Shown here piece by piece: positions 50,046 to 57,525 of a stretch of DNA of 64,000 bases. The stretch comes from JAYPUA01 sp038133845. Lineage in GTDB: Bacteria; SAR324; NAC60-12. How positions within the stretch are numbered: the first letter of the stretch is position 1; the number at the start of each line of letters is the position of its first letter. The notes under the pieces were generated by a model. It ran no database searches and was not told where the DNA came from. It was given only the letters and a program-made list of their open reading frames with translations. Location: contig JAYPUA010000001.1 in assembly GCA_038133845.1 (NCBI GenBank), positions 1 through 64,000 of the forward strand. Direction: 5' to 3'. The position numbers and the translations under genes were made by a program.

Positions 50046-50158
50046 CGGGCTTGCAGTTCCAAGGAGTTGAACTAGGATGATCGTCAATCTTAGGCAATGT
50101 CGCCTTGAGCCGCAAGGGGACTGCCGAAGTTTTCACAACAGGTGCGATCTGGGGGAGC

Positions 50159-50476
50159 TTGATTTCTGAGTGGAGGTGGTTGTGTTGGGTTGTCGTGGGA
50201 GTCGTCAGCTTGGGCATGCCGCTCGCATGGGCCCAGGAGGCTCCAGACTCCTTGCGTTACAACGCTGACGGAATGGTGCTGGACCTGGACAACCGGACCA
50301 TGATGAGCAAGCAGATCCGGGAGATGGCACGCTATCAGTCAGAAGCGGTGAAACCCATCCCTGCCGGACGCAAGTATGCTCCACCGGCACCTCCGGTCCG
50401 ATGGGATCGGTCCATCTTTCCAGAGGATCGCTTCAGGGAAACTCCCTACCGGAGATTTTTCTTCCCGTTTGAGTGA
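50159..50476 (+). CDS. Small secreted protein of unknown function
   Basis: About 105 residues. A signal peptide (WRWLCWVVVGVVSLGMPLAWA-QEA) is followed by a short polar domain rich in arginine and proline and ending RRFFFPFE. I do not recognise the family. The start is uncertain: TTG 50159 gives a well-formed signal peptide, and the frame is open back to another TTG at 50105. Followed by two more short genes in the same direction with 20-base gaps, which suggests a small operon. Confidence 0.55.
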   Translation: MISEWRWLCWVVVGVVSLGMPLAWAQEAPDSLRYNADGMVLDLDNRTMMSKQIREMARYQSEAVKPIPAGRKYAPPAPPVRWDRSIFPEDRFRETPYRRFFFPFE

Positions 50477-50496
50477 AAATTGATTGGAGATCAACA

Positions 50497-50592
50497 ATGA
50501 GTGGAGAAATTTTGGCAACAGTGCTTGCCGTCATTCATATCCTCTGGGTCATCCCGACGATGTACTTTACCGTCATGGACCTGCGCGGGTAG
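50497..50592 (+). CDS. 31-residue single-pass membrane peptide
   Basis: A short gene with GGAG at 50486-50489 seven bases before the ATG. The product is a short polar start (MSGEI), a hydrophobic stretch about 6-26 (LATVLAVIHILWVIPTMYF) and a charged end (MDLRG). Size and topology recall small accessory subunits of membrane complexes such as CydX or CcoS-like peptides, but the sequence is not recognisably either. It lies between the secreted-protein gene and the WGR gene, 18 bases before the latter. Confidence 0.6.
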   Translation: MSGEILATVLAVIHILWVIPTMYFTVMDLRG

Positions 50593-50610
50593 TTCCTTTG
50601 GCTTGAGGCA

Positions 50611-50934
50611 GTGCATCTTTATTACGAACAACGCTCCGATGGAGGCAGTCGCTTCTATCGCATGAGTTGGCAGGAGTCGATTCCGGAGTCTGGCTCCTTG
50701 GCGTGGCTGGTCCGCTTGCGTTGGGGGTTTGTGGGGCAGGCCGGACAGCAGCGCAAGCTGTGGTTCAGTTACCGGGAAGAGGCACTCCACAAGATCCTGC
50801 ACCTTCACCGACTCCGGCTTCGTCAAGGGTACGAGCGCTTGCATCGCCCGACAGCCGAGCAGTCCCGCTTCGAGTTCCTGTTTGCCGAAGGCACCGAGCA
50901 ACTCGACCTGTTTCTTCCTCGGAGTGCCGCCTAA
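50611..50934 (+). CDS. Stand-alone WGR-domain protein
   Basis: A 107-residue protein. Residues 1-77 match the WGR fold: YYEQ...SRFYRMSW, the signature LRWGFVGQAGQQ (RWGxxG.xGQ) and EEALHKILHLHRLRLRQGYERL. WGR domains bind DNA or protein partners and are found in PARPs and in bacterial toxin-antitoxin- or defence-like contexts; here it stands alone with a short C-terminal tail. GTG start, with GAGG very close upstream, so initiation may depend on coupling to the preceding peptide gene. Its stop overlaps the convergent lipoprotein gene by 4 bases. Confidence 0.8.
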   Translation: MHLYYEQRSDGGSRFYRMSWQESIPESGSLAWLVRLRWGFVGQAGQQRKLWFSYREEALHKILHLHRLRLRQGYERLHRPTAEQSRFEFLFAEGTEQLDLFLPRSAA

Positions 50935-51149
50935 TCCAAAGGCTCCAGACACTCCACCAGGACTTCCTCCTCTCGATACTCCACCACTCGGTAGTCGTGG
51001 CCGCACTCGGCAAAGGCGAGGCTTTTGTAGCCGTATTCGCTGTGGCGCTTGACCCACTTCTGGTTGGGAACGGTGCATCCGGTGAGCAGCAGCGCTCCAC
51101 ACCCACCGACCAGCGCCAGCAGGTGTTTCCGAAAGAAGACAGCGCTCAC
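50931..51149 (-). CDS. Small lipoprotein of unknown function
   Basis: A 72-residue protein. Hydrophobic signal FRKHLLALVGGCGALLLTGC with a lipobox ending at C25, so the mature part is a 48-residue outer- or inner-membrane lipoprotein rich in charged residues (YREEEVLVECLEPLD). GTG 51149 is chosen: it sits in a GTGA overlap with the stop of the upstream gene and has GAGG five bases before it. Translational coupling to the zinc-ribbon/HExxH protein is likely. Family unknown. Confidence 0.7.
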   Translation of the reverse strand: MSAVFFRKHLLALVGGCGALLLTGCTVPNQKWVKRHSEYGYKSLAFAECGHDYRVVEYREEEVLVECLEPLD

Positions 51150-51940
51150 CAACGCCTCAGTGCGCATGCAGTTTCCTGAGCAACAAGTTTCTGAAATCGT
51201 TCATTGTGCCTCAATGCAGGGCTGACCCGATGCCGGACTTCGTGGACCAGAGTTTCAACCAGCACCGAATGCCGAGGTTTGCCCCAAGACCAGAAGTTTG
51301 GTCGATAGATCTTGATGGCCTCCTCTCCCCAATATACTCCGGCTTCGCCGTACTTGACCCAGTCTCCATGAACGGGCTGTTCGGCCGTGAAGAAGATCGG
51401 GACCGTCCGGAGCTTCGCTTGCATGTTGGCAGAAAGGCAGCCGGTCTGCAGCAGGTGACTTCGGTACAGCTCGATGTGGTGCTGGCGCAGATCCGGGCTC
51501 TCCGGAAGCATTCCGAACCAGTGCAGCCGCTCGAGCCCCAGGAAGAGGAGCAGGCCCACGATGATGCCAAGCAACAGCCGGACCTTTGCCGGAGGCAGGG
51601 TGGGGCGTGCGCTCCCGGAGTCCAGATAGCGCTGCTTGAGCCGATACCACTCCAGCCACTCTGCCTGAAGCGCGGTGAATGTTGCGGCAGGCCAGTCCTC
51701 CGGGGCATCACTCCAAGAAGGCGCGATCTGAAAGAATCCAGCCTCCTGACAGTGCCCGCAGTGCAGGTGGGCGAAGGTCTCGCCACCCCTCCCGCGTCGA
51801 GGGTGCGTTCGGATGTCGAAGCTTCGACAGCGGGGGCACTGAAGCAACGTCGACGGACCGGCTCCGGAGCCTTCCCACCCGGAAAGGTTGGAGGGTTCCG
51901 GAGCTTGTGCCAGATTTTTCAGAGATCCCGATGAAGACAC
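51146..51940 (-). CDS. Zinc-ribbon membrane protein with HExxH motif, putative metallopeptidase
   Basis: A 264-residue protein. It has a cytoplasmic zinc ribbon with CPRC (35-38) and CGHC (61-64), and one transmembrane helix at about 120-136 (VRLLLGIIVGLLLFLGL). A C-terminal domain contains LVETLVHEVRHRVSPALRHNERF: H233-E234-x-x-H237 with H245 or E247 as a possible third metal ligand. The motif is that of zincin proteases, and the segment around it (YGEAGVYWGEEAIKIY before it) resembles SprT- or Zn-peptidase-like small domains. Function is unproven. Overlaps the lipoprotein gene downstream and, at its 5' end, the divergent gene at 51931, so one of the two starts is probably internal. Confidence 0.65.
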   Translation of the reverse strand: MSSSGSLKNLAQAPEPSNLSGWEGSGAGPSTLLQCPRCRSFDIRTHPRRGRGGETFAHLHCGHCQEAGFFQIAPSWSDAPEDWPAATFTALQAEWLEWYRLKQRYLDSGSARPTLPPAKVRLLLGIIVGLLLFLGLERLHWFGMLPESPDLRQHHIELYRSHLLQTGCLSANMQAKLRTVPIFFTAEQPVHGDWVKYGEAGVYWGEEAIKIYRPNFWSWGKPRHSVLVETLVHEVRHRVSPALRHNERFQKLVAQETACALRRW

Positions 51941-52572
51941 GGTTGATGTTTTGCCGAATTCACAAGAAGATGCGCTACCTGCTGGTCATTTTCATCCTGT
52001 GGCCTTGGGAGCCGAGTGCCCAGGAGGCTCTGCTGCAGCTGCCCACCCTGCTGAACCAGGGGCCCCGCGACTATGAGGACTGCATCCTCCAGAACCTGCG
52101 CGGAGTGCAAAGCGACTTGGCGGCCAGCGCCATCATTCAGGCCTGTGAGAACAAATTTCCCGACTCTCAGAGGTCTCCGCTGGAGGCCCGCAAGCAGTAT
52201 CGCCTGCTTCCGGCAGAAGACCTGGGCAGGTTCGGAGGAACCCTGGGCGAGTACCGAGGAAACATCCTGCAGGTTTGGCTGCACAACGGGACCACAAACT
52301 GGGCGGTTGCGCGTGTTGTACTGGGGTTGATGTACTGGGACCCCCAACAGATGGATTACCAGACGTTGCGCCTCAGTTCCAGTCCTTTGTCTGCTCCGGC
52401 CTGGGTCGAGCCGGGCTTCGAGCGCATCTTCGAGTTTCAGCCGCTTCGACCGGAGATGCACTTCCACCTCGACCGCTGGTGGATTGAGGAAGCCGAGGGA
52501 TACTGGGTCGGAGGCCCTGTGCCCAAAGACCCTTCCGGCAGCTTGAACGTTGCTCCGGAAGTGCAAGAATAG
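51931..52572 (+). CDS. Secreted protein of unknown function
   Basis: 213 residues. A hydrophobic N-terminal segment (MRYLLVIFILWPWEPSA-QEA) is a signal peptide if translation starts at ATG 51970; ATG 51931 adds 13 residues with extra basic charges. The mature part has two cysteines (DCILQNL, IQACENKF) and several aromatic-rich strands (WAVARVVLGLMYWDP, WWIEEAEGYWVGGP). Family not recognised. It ends 33 bases before yhhQ. Confidence 0.65.
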   Translation: MKTRLMFCRIHKKMRYLLVIFILWPWEPSAQEALLQLPTLLNQGPRDYEDCILQNLRGVQSDLAASAIIQACENKFPDSQRSPLEARKQYRLLPAEDLGRFGGTLGEYRGNILQVWLHNGTTNWAVARVVLGLMYWDPQQMDYQTLRLSSSPLSAPAWVEPGFERIFEFQPLRPEMHFHLDRWWIEEAEGYWVGGPVPKDPSGSLNVAPEVQE

Positions 52573-52605
52573 AACGTTTGACTGAAAACTCTTCCGGAAG
52601 AGAAA

Positions 52606-53199
52606 ATGAACCCCTATTTTGATGGCTCCCAGGTGAACCGCAGGCTCTTGCTCCAGTTGGGGGCCCTGCATGTGACGATCATTGCCCTGGCCAATTACCT
52701 GGTGCAGTTTCCGGAGACGACCTGGGGCATCGACTGGACCTGGGGAATGTGGGTTTTCCCCTTGGCCGTGGTGGCAACAGACCTGACCGTTCGACTGACC
52801 AACAAGTACCTGGCACGCGGGATCGTGACTGTGGCCTTTGTCCCAGCCGTTCTGATTTCAATCGGCTTGGCAAACTGGAGAATCGGCTTGGCGAGCGGAG
52901 TGGCCTACTTCATTGGACAACTGATGGACGTTTCGATCTTCCAGCAGATCCGGGAGCGGGTGGGCTACTGGTGGGCAGCCCCGCTGGTCTCCACGCTGTT
53001 TGCGAATGTGGTGGACACCTACCTGTTCTTCGGGATGGCCTTCCACCAGTCCGAGGACGAGTTCATGGCGGCCAACTGGGTTGGGATTGCCACGGCAGAC
53101 CTGCTGGTCAAGGTCATCACCTCCACGGTGGTCTTTCTGCCCCTCTACGGGGTGCTGCTGAGCTACCTCAAGGGGCGGGTGCAGTCCCACCCGGCCTGA
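52606..53199 (+). CDS. yhhQ: Queuosine precursor transporter (YhhQ family)
   Basis: A 197-residue inner-membrane protein with about six helices. Family hallmarks are ALANYLVQFP, WTWGMWVFPLAVVATDLTVRLTNKYLARG, and FIGQLMDVSIFQQIRERVGYWWAAPLVSTLFANVVDTYLFFGMAF. YhhQ imports preQ0/preQ1 or queuine-type precursors for tRNA queuosine modification, and tgt is present in the same window. Convergent with pheS (13 bases apart). Confidence 0.92.
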   Translation: MNPYFDGSQVNRRLLLQLGALHVTIIALANYLVQFPETTWGIDWTWGMWVFPLAVVATDLTVRLTNKYLARGIVTVAFVPAVLISIGLANWRIGLASGVAYFIGQLMDVSIFQQIRERVGYWWAAPLVSTLFANVVDTYLFFGMAFHQSEDEFMAANWVGIATADLLVKVITSTVVFLPLYGVLLSYLKGRVQSHPA

Positions 53200-53212
53200 G
53201 TTTTGATCCGGG

Positions 53213-54232
53213 CTAAAACTGGCGTAAGAAGCGCAGGTCGTTGCTGTAGAAGTAGCGGATGTCCTGGATGCCGTGCTTCAGCAGTGCCGGACGCTCCACC
53301 CCCATGCCGAAGGCGAAGCCGCTCCACTCTTCCGGATCGTATCCTCCATTGCGCAGCACGACCGGATGCACCATCCCGGCTCCGGCGATCTCCAGCCATC
53401 CCGTGTACTTGCACAGGCGGCATCCTGCAAAGTCGCAGGTACAGCTCATGTCGACCTCCACGCTGGGCTCCGTGAACGGGAAGTAGCTTCCCCGGATGCG
53501 GATTTCTCGCTCCTGCCCGTACATCTTCCGGGCAAATTCCTGCATCACCCCAATCAGGTCCGTCATCCGGATGTTCCGCCCTACGGCCAGACCTTCCACT
53601 TGGTAGAACTGGTGCTCCGAGCGTGGAGTGATCTGCTCGTAGCGGTAGCATTTTCCGGGAAGAATGACCCGGATCGGGTTGGGAAAGAACTCTCGCATGG
53701 CCCGAATCTGTCCGGGAGAGGTGTGGGTCCGCAGCACCACCTCGTCGTTGACCCAGAAGGTGTCCCACATGTCCCGTGCCGGATGGTATTCCGGGATGTT
53801 GAGCATCTGGAAGTTCAACTCATCGGTCTCCACCTCTGGAGCCTCATAGACCTGAAACCCCATCTCTCCAAAGATGCCGTAGATCTTGCGCAGAACCTGA
53901 TTGGTCAGGTGAAGGTGTCCCGAATGCACCGGACGTCCGGGCAGCGTCACATCGATTGCGTCCGTAGCGATCTCTTGCTGGAGCCGGGCCTGCCGAAGCT
54001 CTTCCTGCCGAGCCTCAAAGGCCTCCTGCAACTCGGCCTTGACCTCGTTGACAGCCTTTCCAACCAGCGGGCGCTCTTCAGCGCGCAGGTTCCCCAGTCC
54101 CTTGAGGAGTTCCGTGAGGTTTCCCTTGCGCCCAAGGTAGGTCCGGAACCATTCCGGCAGCTGCTCAGGATTTTTGAGGGTCTGCAGTTCAGAGAGCGCT
54201 TGAGAGCGCAGAGCGTTGATTTGTTCTTGCAT
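53213..54232 (-). CDS. pheS: Phenylalanyl-tRNA synthetase alpha subunit
   Basis: A 339-residue class II synthetase subunit. The N-terminal coiled coil (1-~80) binds tRNA. The catalytic domain includes GRPVHSGHLHLTNQVLRKIYGIFGEMGFQV, motif 2 region NPIRVILPGKCYRYEQITPRSEHQFYQVEGLAVG, YFPFTEPSVEVDMSC and motif 3 GFAFGMGVERPALLKHGIQDIRYFYSNDLRFLRQF. The partner pheT, usually directly downstream, is absent: the next DNA downstream holds convergent yhhQ. Upstream on the same strand is a repeat protein of unknown function. Confidence 0.96.
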   Translation of the reverse strand: MQEQINALRSQALSELQTLKNPEQLPEWFRTYLGRKGNLTELLKGLGNLRAEERPLVGKAVNEVKAELQEAFEARQEELRQARLQQEIATDAIDVTLPGRPVHSGHLHLTNQVLRKIYGIFGEMGFQVYEAPEVETDELNFQMLNIPEYHPARDMWDTFWVNDEVVLRTHTSPGQIRAMREFFPNPIRVILPGKCYRYEQITPRSEHQFYQVEGLAVGRNIRMTDLIGVMQEFARKMYGQEREIRIRGSYFPFTEPSVEVDMSCTCDFAGCRLCKYTGWLEIAGAGMVHPVVLRNGGYDPEEWSGFAFGMGVERPALLKHGIQDIRYFYSNDLRFLRQF

Positions 54233-54258
54233 GAGATCGGCAGCTCAGAAAAGGAGGA

Positions 54259-55326
54259 TCATTCAGAGAGATTGAGCATGCTCCGGAAGCCCGGGATGTC
54301 ATCCAGGCGGCGCTCAATTCTGCGACAAAACTGAGGAAAGGAGATACGGTGGCTGCTCTCAACCTCCAAGGGCTGAGAGGCGAACTGCGAGGGGTCATAG
54401 CCTTGCTCACGGAGCCAGTTGAGCCACTGGTTGAAGTCCTGATATTCGGTGTCTGCAGGTGCCACGAATCCGTCCGGTTCCGGGGCTGGAACCTGAGGCT
54501 CCGGCAGGTTGATGTCCACGCCATTTTGACGCATCCGCTCGAAGGTCTTCAGGTAGCGCTCCAGCTGCGTCAGATGTTCCGGATCTTGAATTCTGCGGGA
54601 AAGCCGGTGTCCGAACTGACGGAAAGAGATCGGGTGGGTGCTTCGAGGCATGAGCACGGGCTCCTCGAGCAGTTCCTGCAGGTGAATGTGCAGCTCCTCG
54701 AACTGAGCGCACCAGGCATTGAAGGTCAGGTAGGCCTCCCGGAGCGGAACCAGTTCCGGGACATGGCTTTCCTCCTTGGGCTTGGGCTTGGGGGCACGCT
54801 GCTTGAGCAGCATCTCCGTTTCCAGCAGTTGTGTGGAGGGAAGCGGGCGCAGGGCTCCGGAGGAGGGAGGTTCATTGAAGTCCGGCAAGGGGGGGAGTCC
54901 GGCGCTGCTGCTTGGGCCGGAGTTTCTTCCTCCTCCAATCTGTTGCTGAACCACATGGATCTGGTCGATCAAGCGGGCCAATTCGGTCTGCAGGTGTCCC
55001 ATATCGACATGCGGTGCCGCAGAGCTGGAGGTCCCTTTTTCTCTCAAGACTTCTGGAGCAATCTTCAGGTCAAAGCGTGCGAGCCAGTTGGGGTTGCTGA
55101 GGCGCATGGCCCAATCCGGGTAGGGCTCAAACGCAGCCTCGCTGTAACGTAGCCACTCCATGTAGTTGAGCCTCTTGCTTTCCGAGAGGGTCTCCGGACG
55201 AGGCAGAGCGATTTCGCACCCTGCCTGCTTGACCCAGTCAGCCCACTCCTTCCAGGTATGAACGGTTTCGTGCTCCAGCAGGTAGCGCTTGAGCTGCTCA
55301 TCCAGACGCTTCACCAAAGTTCCCAT
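54259..55326 (-). CDS. Uncharacterised repeat protein
   Basis: A 355-residue acidic, probably cytoplasmic protein. A module of about 57 residues occurs near 213-270 and 298-353, sharing F-N-x-W, then HPISFRQFGHRLSRRI / HRISFPQFCRRIERRL and a leucine-rich end. The N-terminal 25-80 (WKEWADWVKQAG...NYMEWLRYSEAAFEPYPDWAMRL) is a looser third copy. Between them lie a short coiled coil (LQTELARLIDQIHVVQQQIGGG) and a proline-rich linker. No known domain was recognised. It sits between lpxA and pheS on the same strand with short spacers. Confidence 0.7.
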   Translation of the reverse strand: MGTLVKRLDEQLKRYLLEHETVHTWKEWADWVKQAGCEIALPRPETLSESKRLNYMEWLRYSEAAFEPYPDWAMRLSNPNWLARFDLKIAPEVLREKGTSSSAAPHVDMGHLQTELARLIDQIHVVQQQIGGGRNSGPSSSAGLPPLPDFNEPPSSGALRPLPSTQLLETEMLLKQRAPKPKPKEESHVPELVPLREAYLTFNAWCAQFEELHIHLQELLEEPVLMPRSTHPISFRQFGHRLSRRIQDPEHLTQLERYLKTFERMRQNGVDINLPEPQVPAPEPDGFVAPADTEYQDFNQWLNWLREQGYDPSQFASQPLEVESSHRISFPQFCRRIERRLDDIPGFRSMLNLSE

Positions 55327-55340
55327 GGGATCTCCGGAGA

Positions 55341-56105
55341 TTAGCTCGATTTTTGAGAAAGAAAGTCCAGAAACTTCTGAATTTCTGGCTGCTGATCAAA
55401 GGCTTCCTGGATCGTCTTAAGCGCGTCCTCATGCTTGCGCTCGGTACGGTAGTAGATGCGATGGGCCTCCAGGATATCCCGAATGGCCTCGTTGCTGAAC
55501 CCCCGGCGCTTCAGCCCCACGATGTTGACGCCTTTGACCTCGAACCGGTTGCCCCATCCCGTGGTGTAGGGTGGGATGTCTCGGTCTATCAAGGATCCGG
55601 CTCCCGTGTAGACGTAGTCTCCGACACGAGTGAACTGAGCGACTCCGTTTTGACCTCCGAGGGTCACGTAGTTTCCGACGGTCACGTGTCCGCTCAGGCC
55701 GGTGTAGTTGGCGAGGATGACGTGGTCTCCCACGGTGCAGTCGTGAGCAATGTGGATATACCCCATGAAGAGGCCGTGACTCCCCACCCGAGTAATTCCT
55801 CCCCCTTGAACCGTGCCCCGGTGGATGGTGACACACTCCCGGATGACGTTGCCGTCTCCAACCACCAAAGTCGTCTCTTCCCCTTTGTACTTGAGGTCTT
55901 GGGGAGCGCCTCCAATGCAGCTGAAAGGGTAGATCTCGTTGTCGGCTCCCAACGTGGTTGGCCCCTGCACCACAACGTGAGAGTGGAGTCGACTCCGGTC
56001 ACCCAAGGTGACCTGAGAGCCGATGTGGCAATAGGGGCCCACTTCGACCTCTTCGCCAAGTTGAGCTCCTTCTTCAAGGATTGCAGTGGGGTGAATTTTT
56101 GTCAT
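55341..56105 (-). CDS. lpxA: UDP-N-acetylglucosamine acyltransferase
   Basis: A 254-residue left-handed beta-helix enzyme, the first step of lipid A synthesis. Hexapeptide repeats run from residue 5 to about 185; the catalytic histidine is H121 in GYIHIAHDC. The signature IGGAPQDLKYKGEETTLVVGDGNVIRECVTIHRGT is present, and the C-terminal helical domain starts at VGLKRRGFSNEAIR. Normal length. It marks the organism as an LPS-bearing Gram-negative. No other lpx genes are adjacent. Confidence 0.96.
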   Translation of the reverse strand: MTKIHPTAILEEGAQLGEEVEVGPYCHIGSQVTLGDRSRLHSHVVVQGPTTLGADNEIYPFSCIGGAPQDLKYKGEETTLVVGDGNVIRECVTIHRGTVQGGGITRVGSHGLFMGYIHIAHDCTVGDHVILANYTGLSGHVTVGNYVTLGGQNGVAQFTRVGDYVYTGAGSLIDRDIPPYTTGWGNRFEVKGVNIVGLKRRGFSNEAIRDILEAHRIYYRTERKHEDALKTIQEAFDQQPEIQKFLDFLSQKSS

Positions 56106-56165
56106 CAGGGTCTTTCAAATGAACTTGAATCAAGGGGAATCATTCTGTTTCAACACGGCAGAATG

Positions 56166-57461
56166 TCAAGATTGCGGTTCGAGGGACTTTCGGAGGAACC
56201 AGTCCACCTCGTAAAAACTCACGCTTTCTTCCAGGGAGGTCGGTTGGAGGTCATCCAGCTCTCGATACTCCCGGAGCAGATCCAGGTCCAGAGAAGCGCA
56301 CAGCCGAGCCTCCCGCTCGTCGCTCAGTTTGTTGCTGGACTGCTGCGGGTAGACGGCATCAGTGGAGTTGAAGATGGCGACTTGTGGGCTCGGCTCTCGG
56401 TGATGGTGGTGCTCATCAGCCAAACGTCCGGAGAGCACGGCATAGAAGATGTCCTTCTGATTCAGAATCGGCGGCTTGCTGCTCGCCTTGCCGTGTGCAG
56501 GCCAACTGGGGACAAGGAGCAGATCCAACTCTCGCTCTTGGATCAACTCCCCGGGGTCCAACTCTCCAGGGTGATGGGGCAACACCCCGATACGTCCGAT
56601 GTCGGTGCGCAGCAAGTGCAGGGCGCTTTCCGGCTGCCACAACAGCCCATCTTCTGCTGCGACGGAGGCGTGCACCCGGTCTTCCCAGGAGCCATCTCTG
56701 CGGCAGAGCACCATCAGGTCGAAGTAGCTCTTCCACTCTCGAAGTTGCAGGTTCCCGGCGTAGATGTTGATGTCCTCCTTCTGTGCCAACTCCATCATCC
56801 GCTCACGTACCTGCCCGAGGTTCCGCCCCAGGAGTACTCGGCGTTCCTCATCGGACAGCGTGTTGAGCCGCCGGAGAAAGGAGTCGGAGAAGAAGTCCGG
56901 GAACGCGACCAGGTCCGGGTTGAACGGCTTGACCATGCGGATGAACTGCTCTGCCTGCAGGAGCAGGTCGGTTGCCCGAACGGCCGGGGCCATCCTCCAG
57001 AGGACGGCGATCATCTGCGGAGAATGAGTGGCCTGAGATGCCTGGGTACCGTGCTTGACCCGGGGGTGCCGGAGTCCTGTCATGTTCAGCGCCCAGTGCA
57101 GGGTGTGCTGAATCATCTCCTGTGAGAAGTTGAGGTGTCCTCCAAGCTTGAAAAGGTACATCTCCTCACGCAGGTCCAGGTCGAGATCACTCACCGCAAC
57201 CAAGGCCAGCATCCGGAGCAGGTGCCAAGCGGACTCTTCGTCCAACGCCAACTCCGGAAGTTCCGGGATGCGGTGGTCCTGGAGGCAGGATTGCAAGTAG
57301 TCCCACTCCTTCATGTCTCGCTCCAGGTCGTCCCGACGCAACACCTGGTCCAGCAGCTTGCGCTCCTGCTCCACGATTTGCCCATCGGCAACCACCATGC
57401 CCACCAAAGCTCGCTCAAACCAGACTTTGGCCTCTTTCTCCAAATTCTCGCCGTACATCAT
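56166..57461 (-). CDS. TerB-like domain protein of unknown function
   Basis: A 431-residue protein. Residues about 12-135 resemble two-part TerB/DjlA-like helical domains: ALVGMVVADGQIVEQERKLLDQVL and LRMLALVAVSDLDLDLREEMYLFKLGGHLNFSQEMI, each with an acidic loop that in TerB binds metal. The rest is unrecognised: MVKPFNPDLVAFPDFFSDSFLRRL, a segment YFDLMVLCRRDGSWEDRVHASVAAEDGLLWQPE, a histidine-rich DEHHHHREP tract near 372 and an acidic C-terminus. No membrane segment. The link to tellurite or stress resistance known for TerB relatives is only suggestive. Confidence 0.6.
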   Translation of the reverse strand: MMYGENLEKEAKVWFERALVGMVVADGQIVEQERKLLDQVLRRDDLERDMKEWDYLQSCLQDHRIPELPELALDEESAWHLLRMLALVAVSDLDLDLREEMYLFKLGGHLNFSQEMIQHTLHWALNMTGLRHPRVKHGTQASQATHSPQMIAVLWRMAPAVRATDLLLQAEQFIRMVKPFNPDLVAFPDFFSDSFLRRLNTLSDEERRVLLGRNLGQVRERMMELAQKEDINIYAGNLQLREWKSYFDLMVLCRRDGSWEDRVHASVAAEDGLLWQPESALHLLRTDIGRIGVLPHHPGELDPGELIQERELDLLLVPSWPAHGKASSKPPILNQKDIFYAVLSGRLADEHHHHREPSPQVAIFNSTDAVYPQQSSNKLSDEREARLCASLDLDLLREYRELDDLQPTSLEESVSFYEVDWFLRKSLEPQS

Positions 57462-57525
57462 TCCTCGGTTTACTGGGTTGTGAAAAAATAACGGCTCTCA
57501 GGCAAAGGCTCTTTCATGAGACTCC

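Noticed and set aside
55353..57125. 590-codon forward frame
   Set aside because: Antisense to lpxA and the TerB-like gene.
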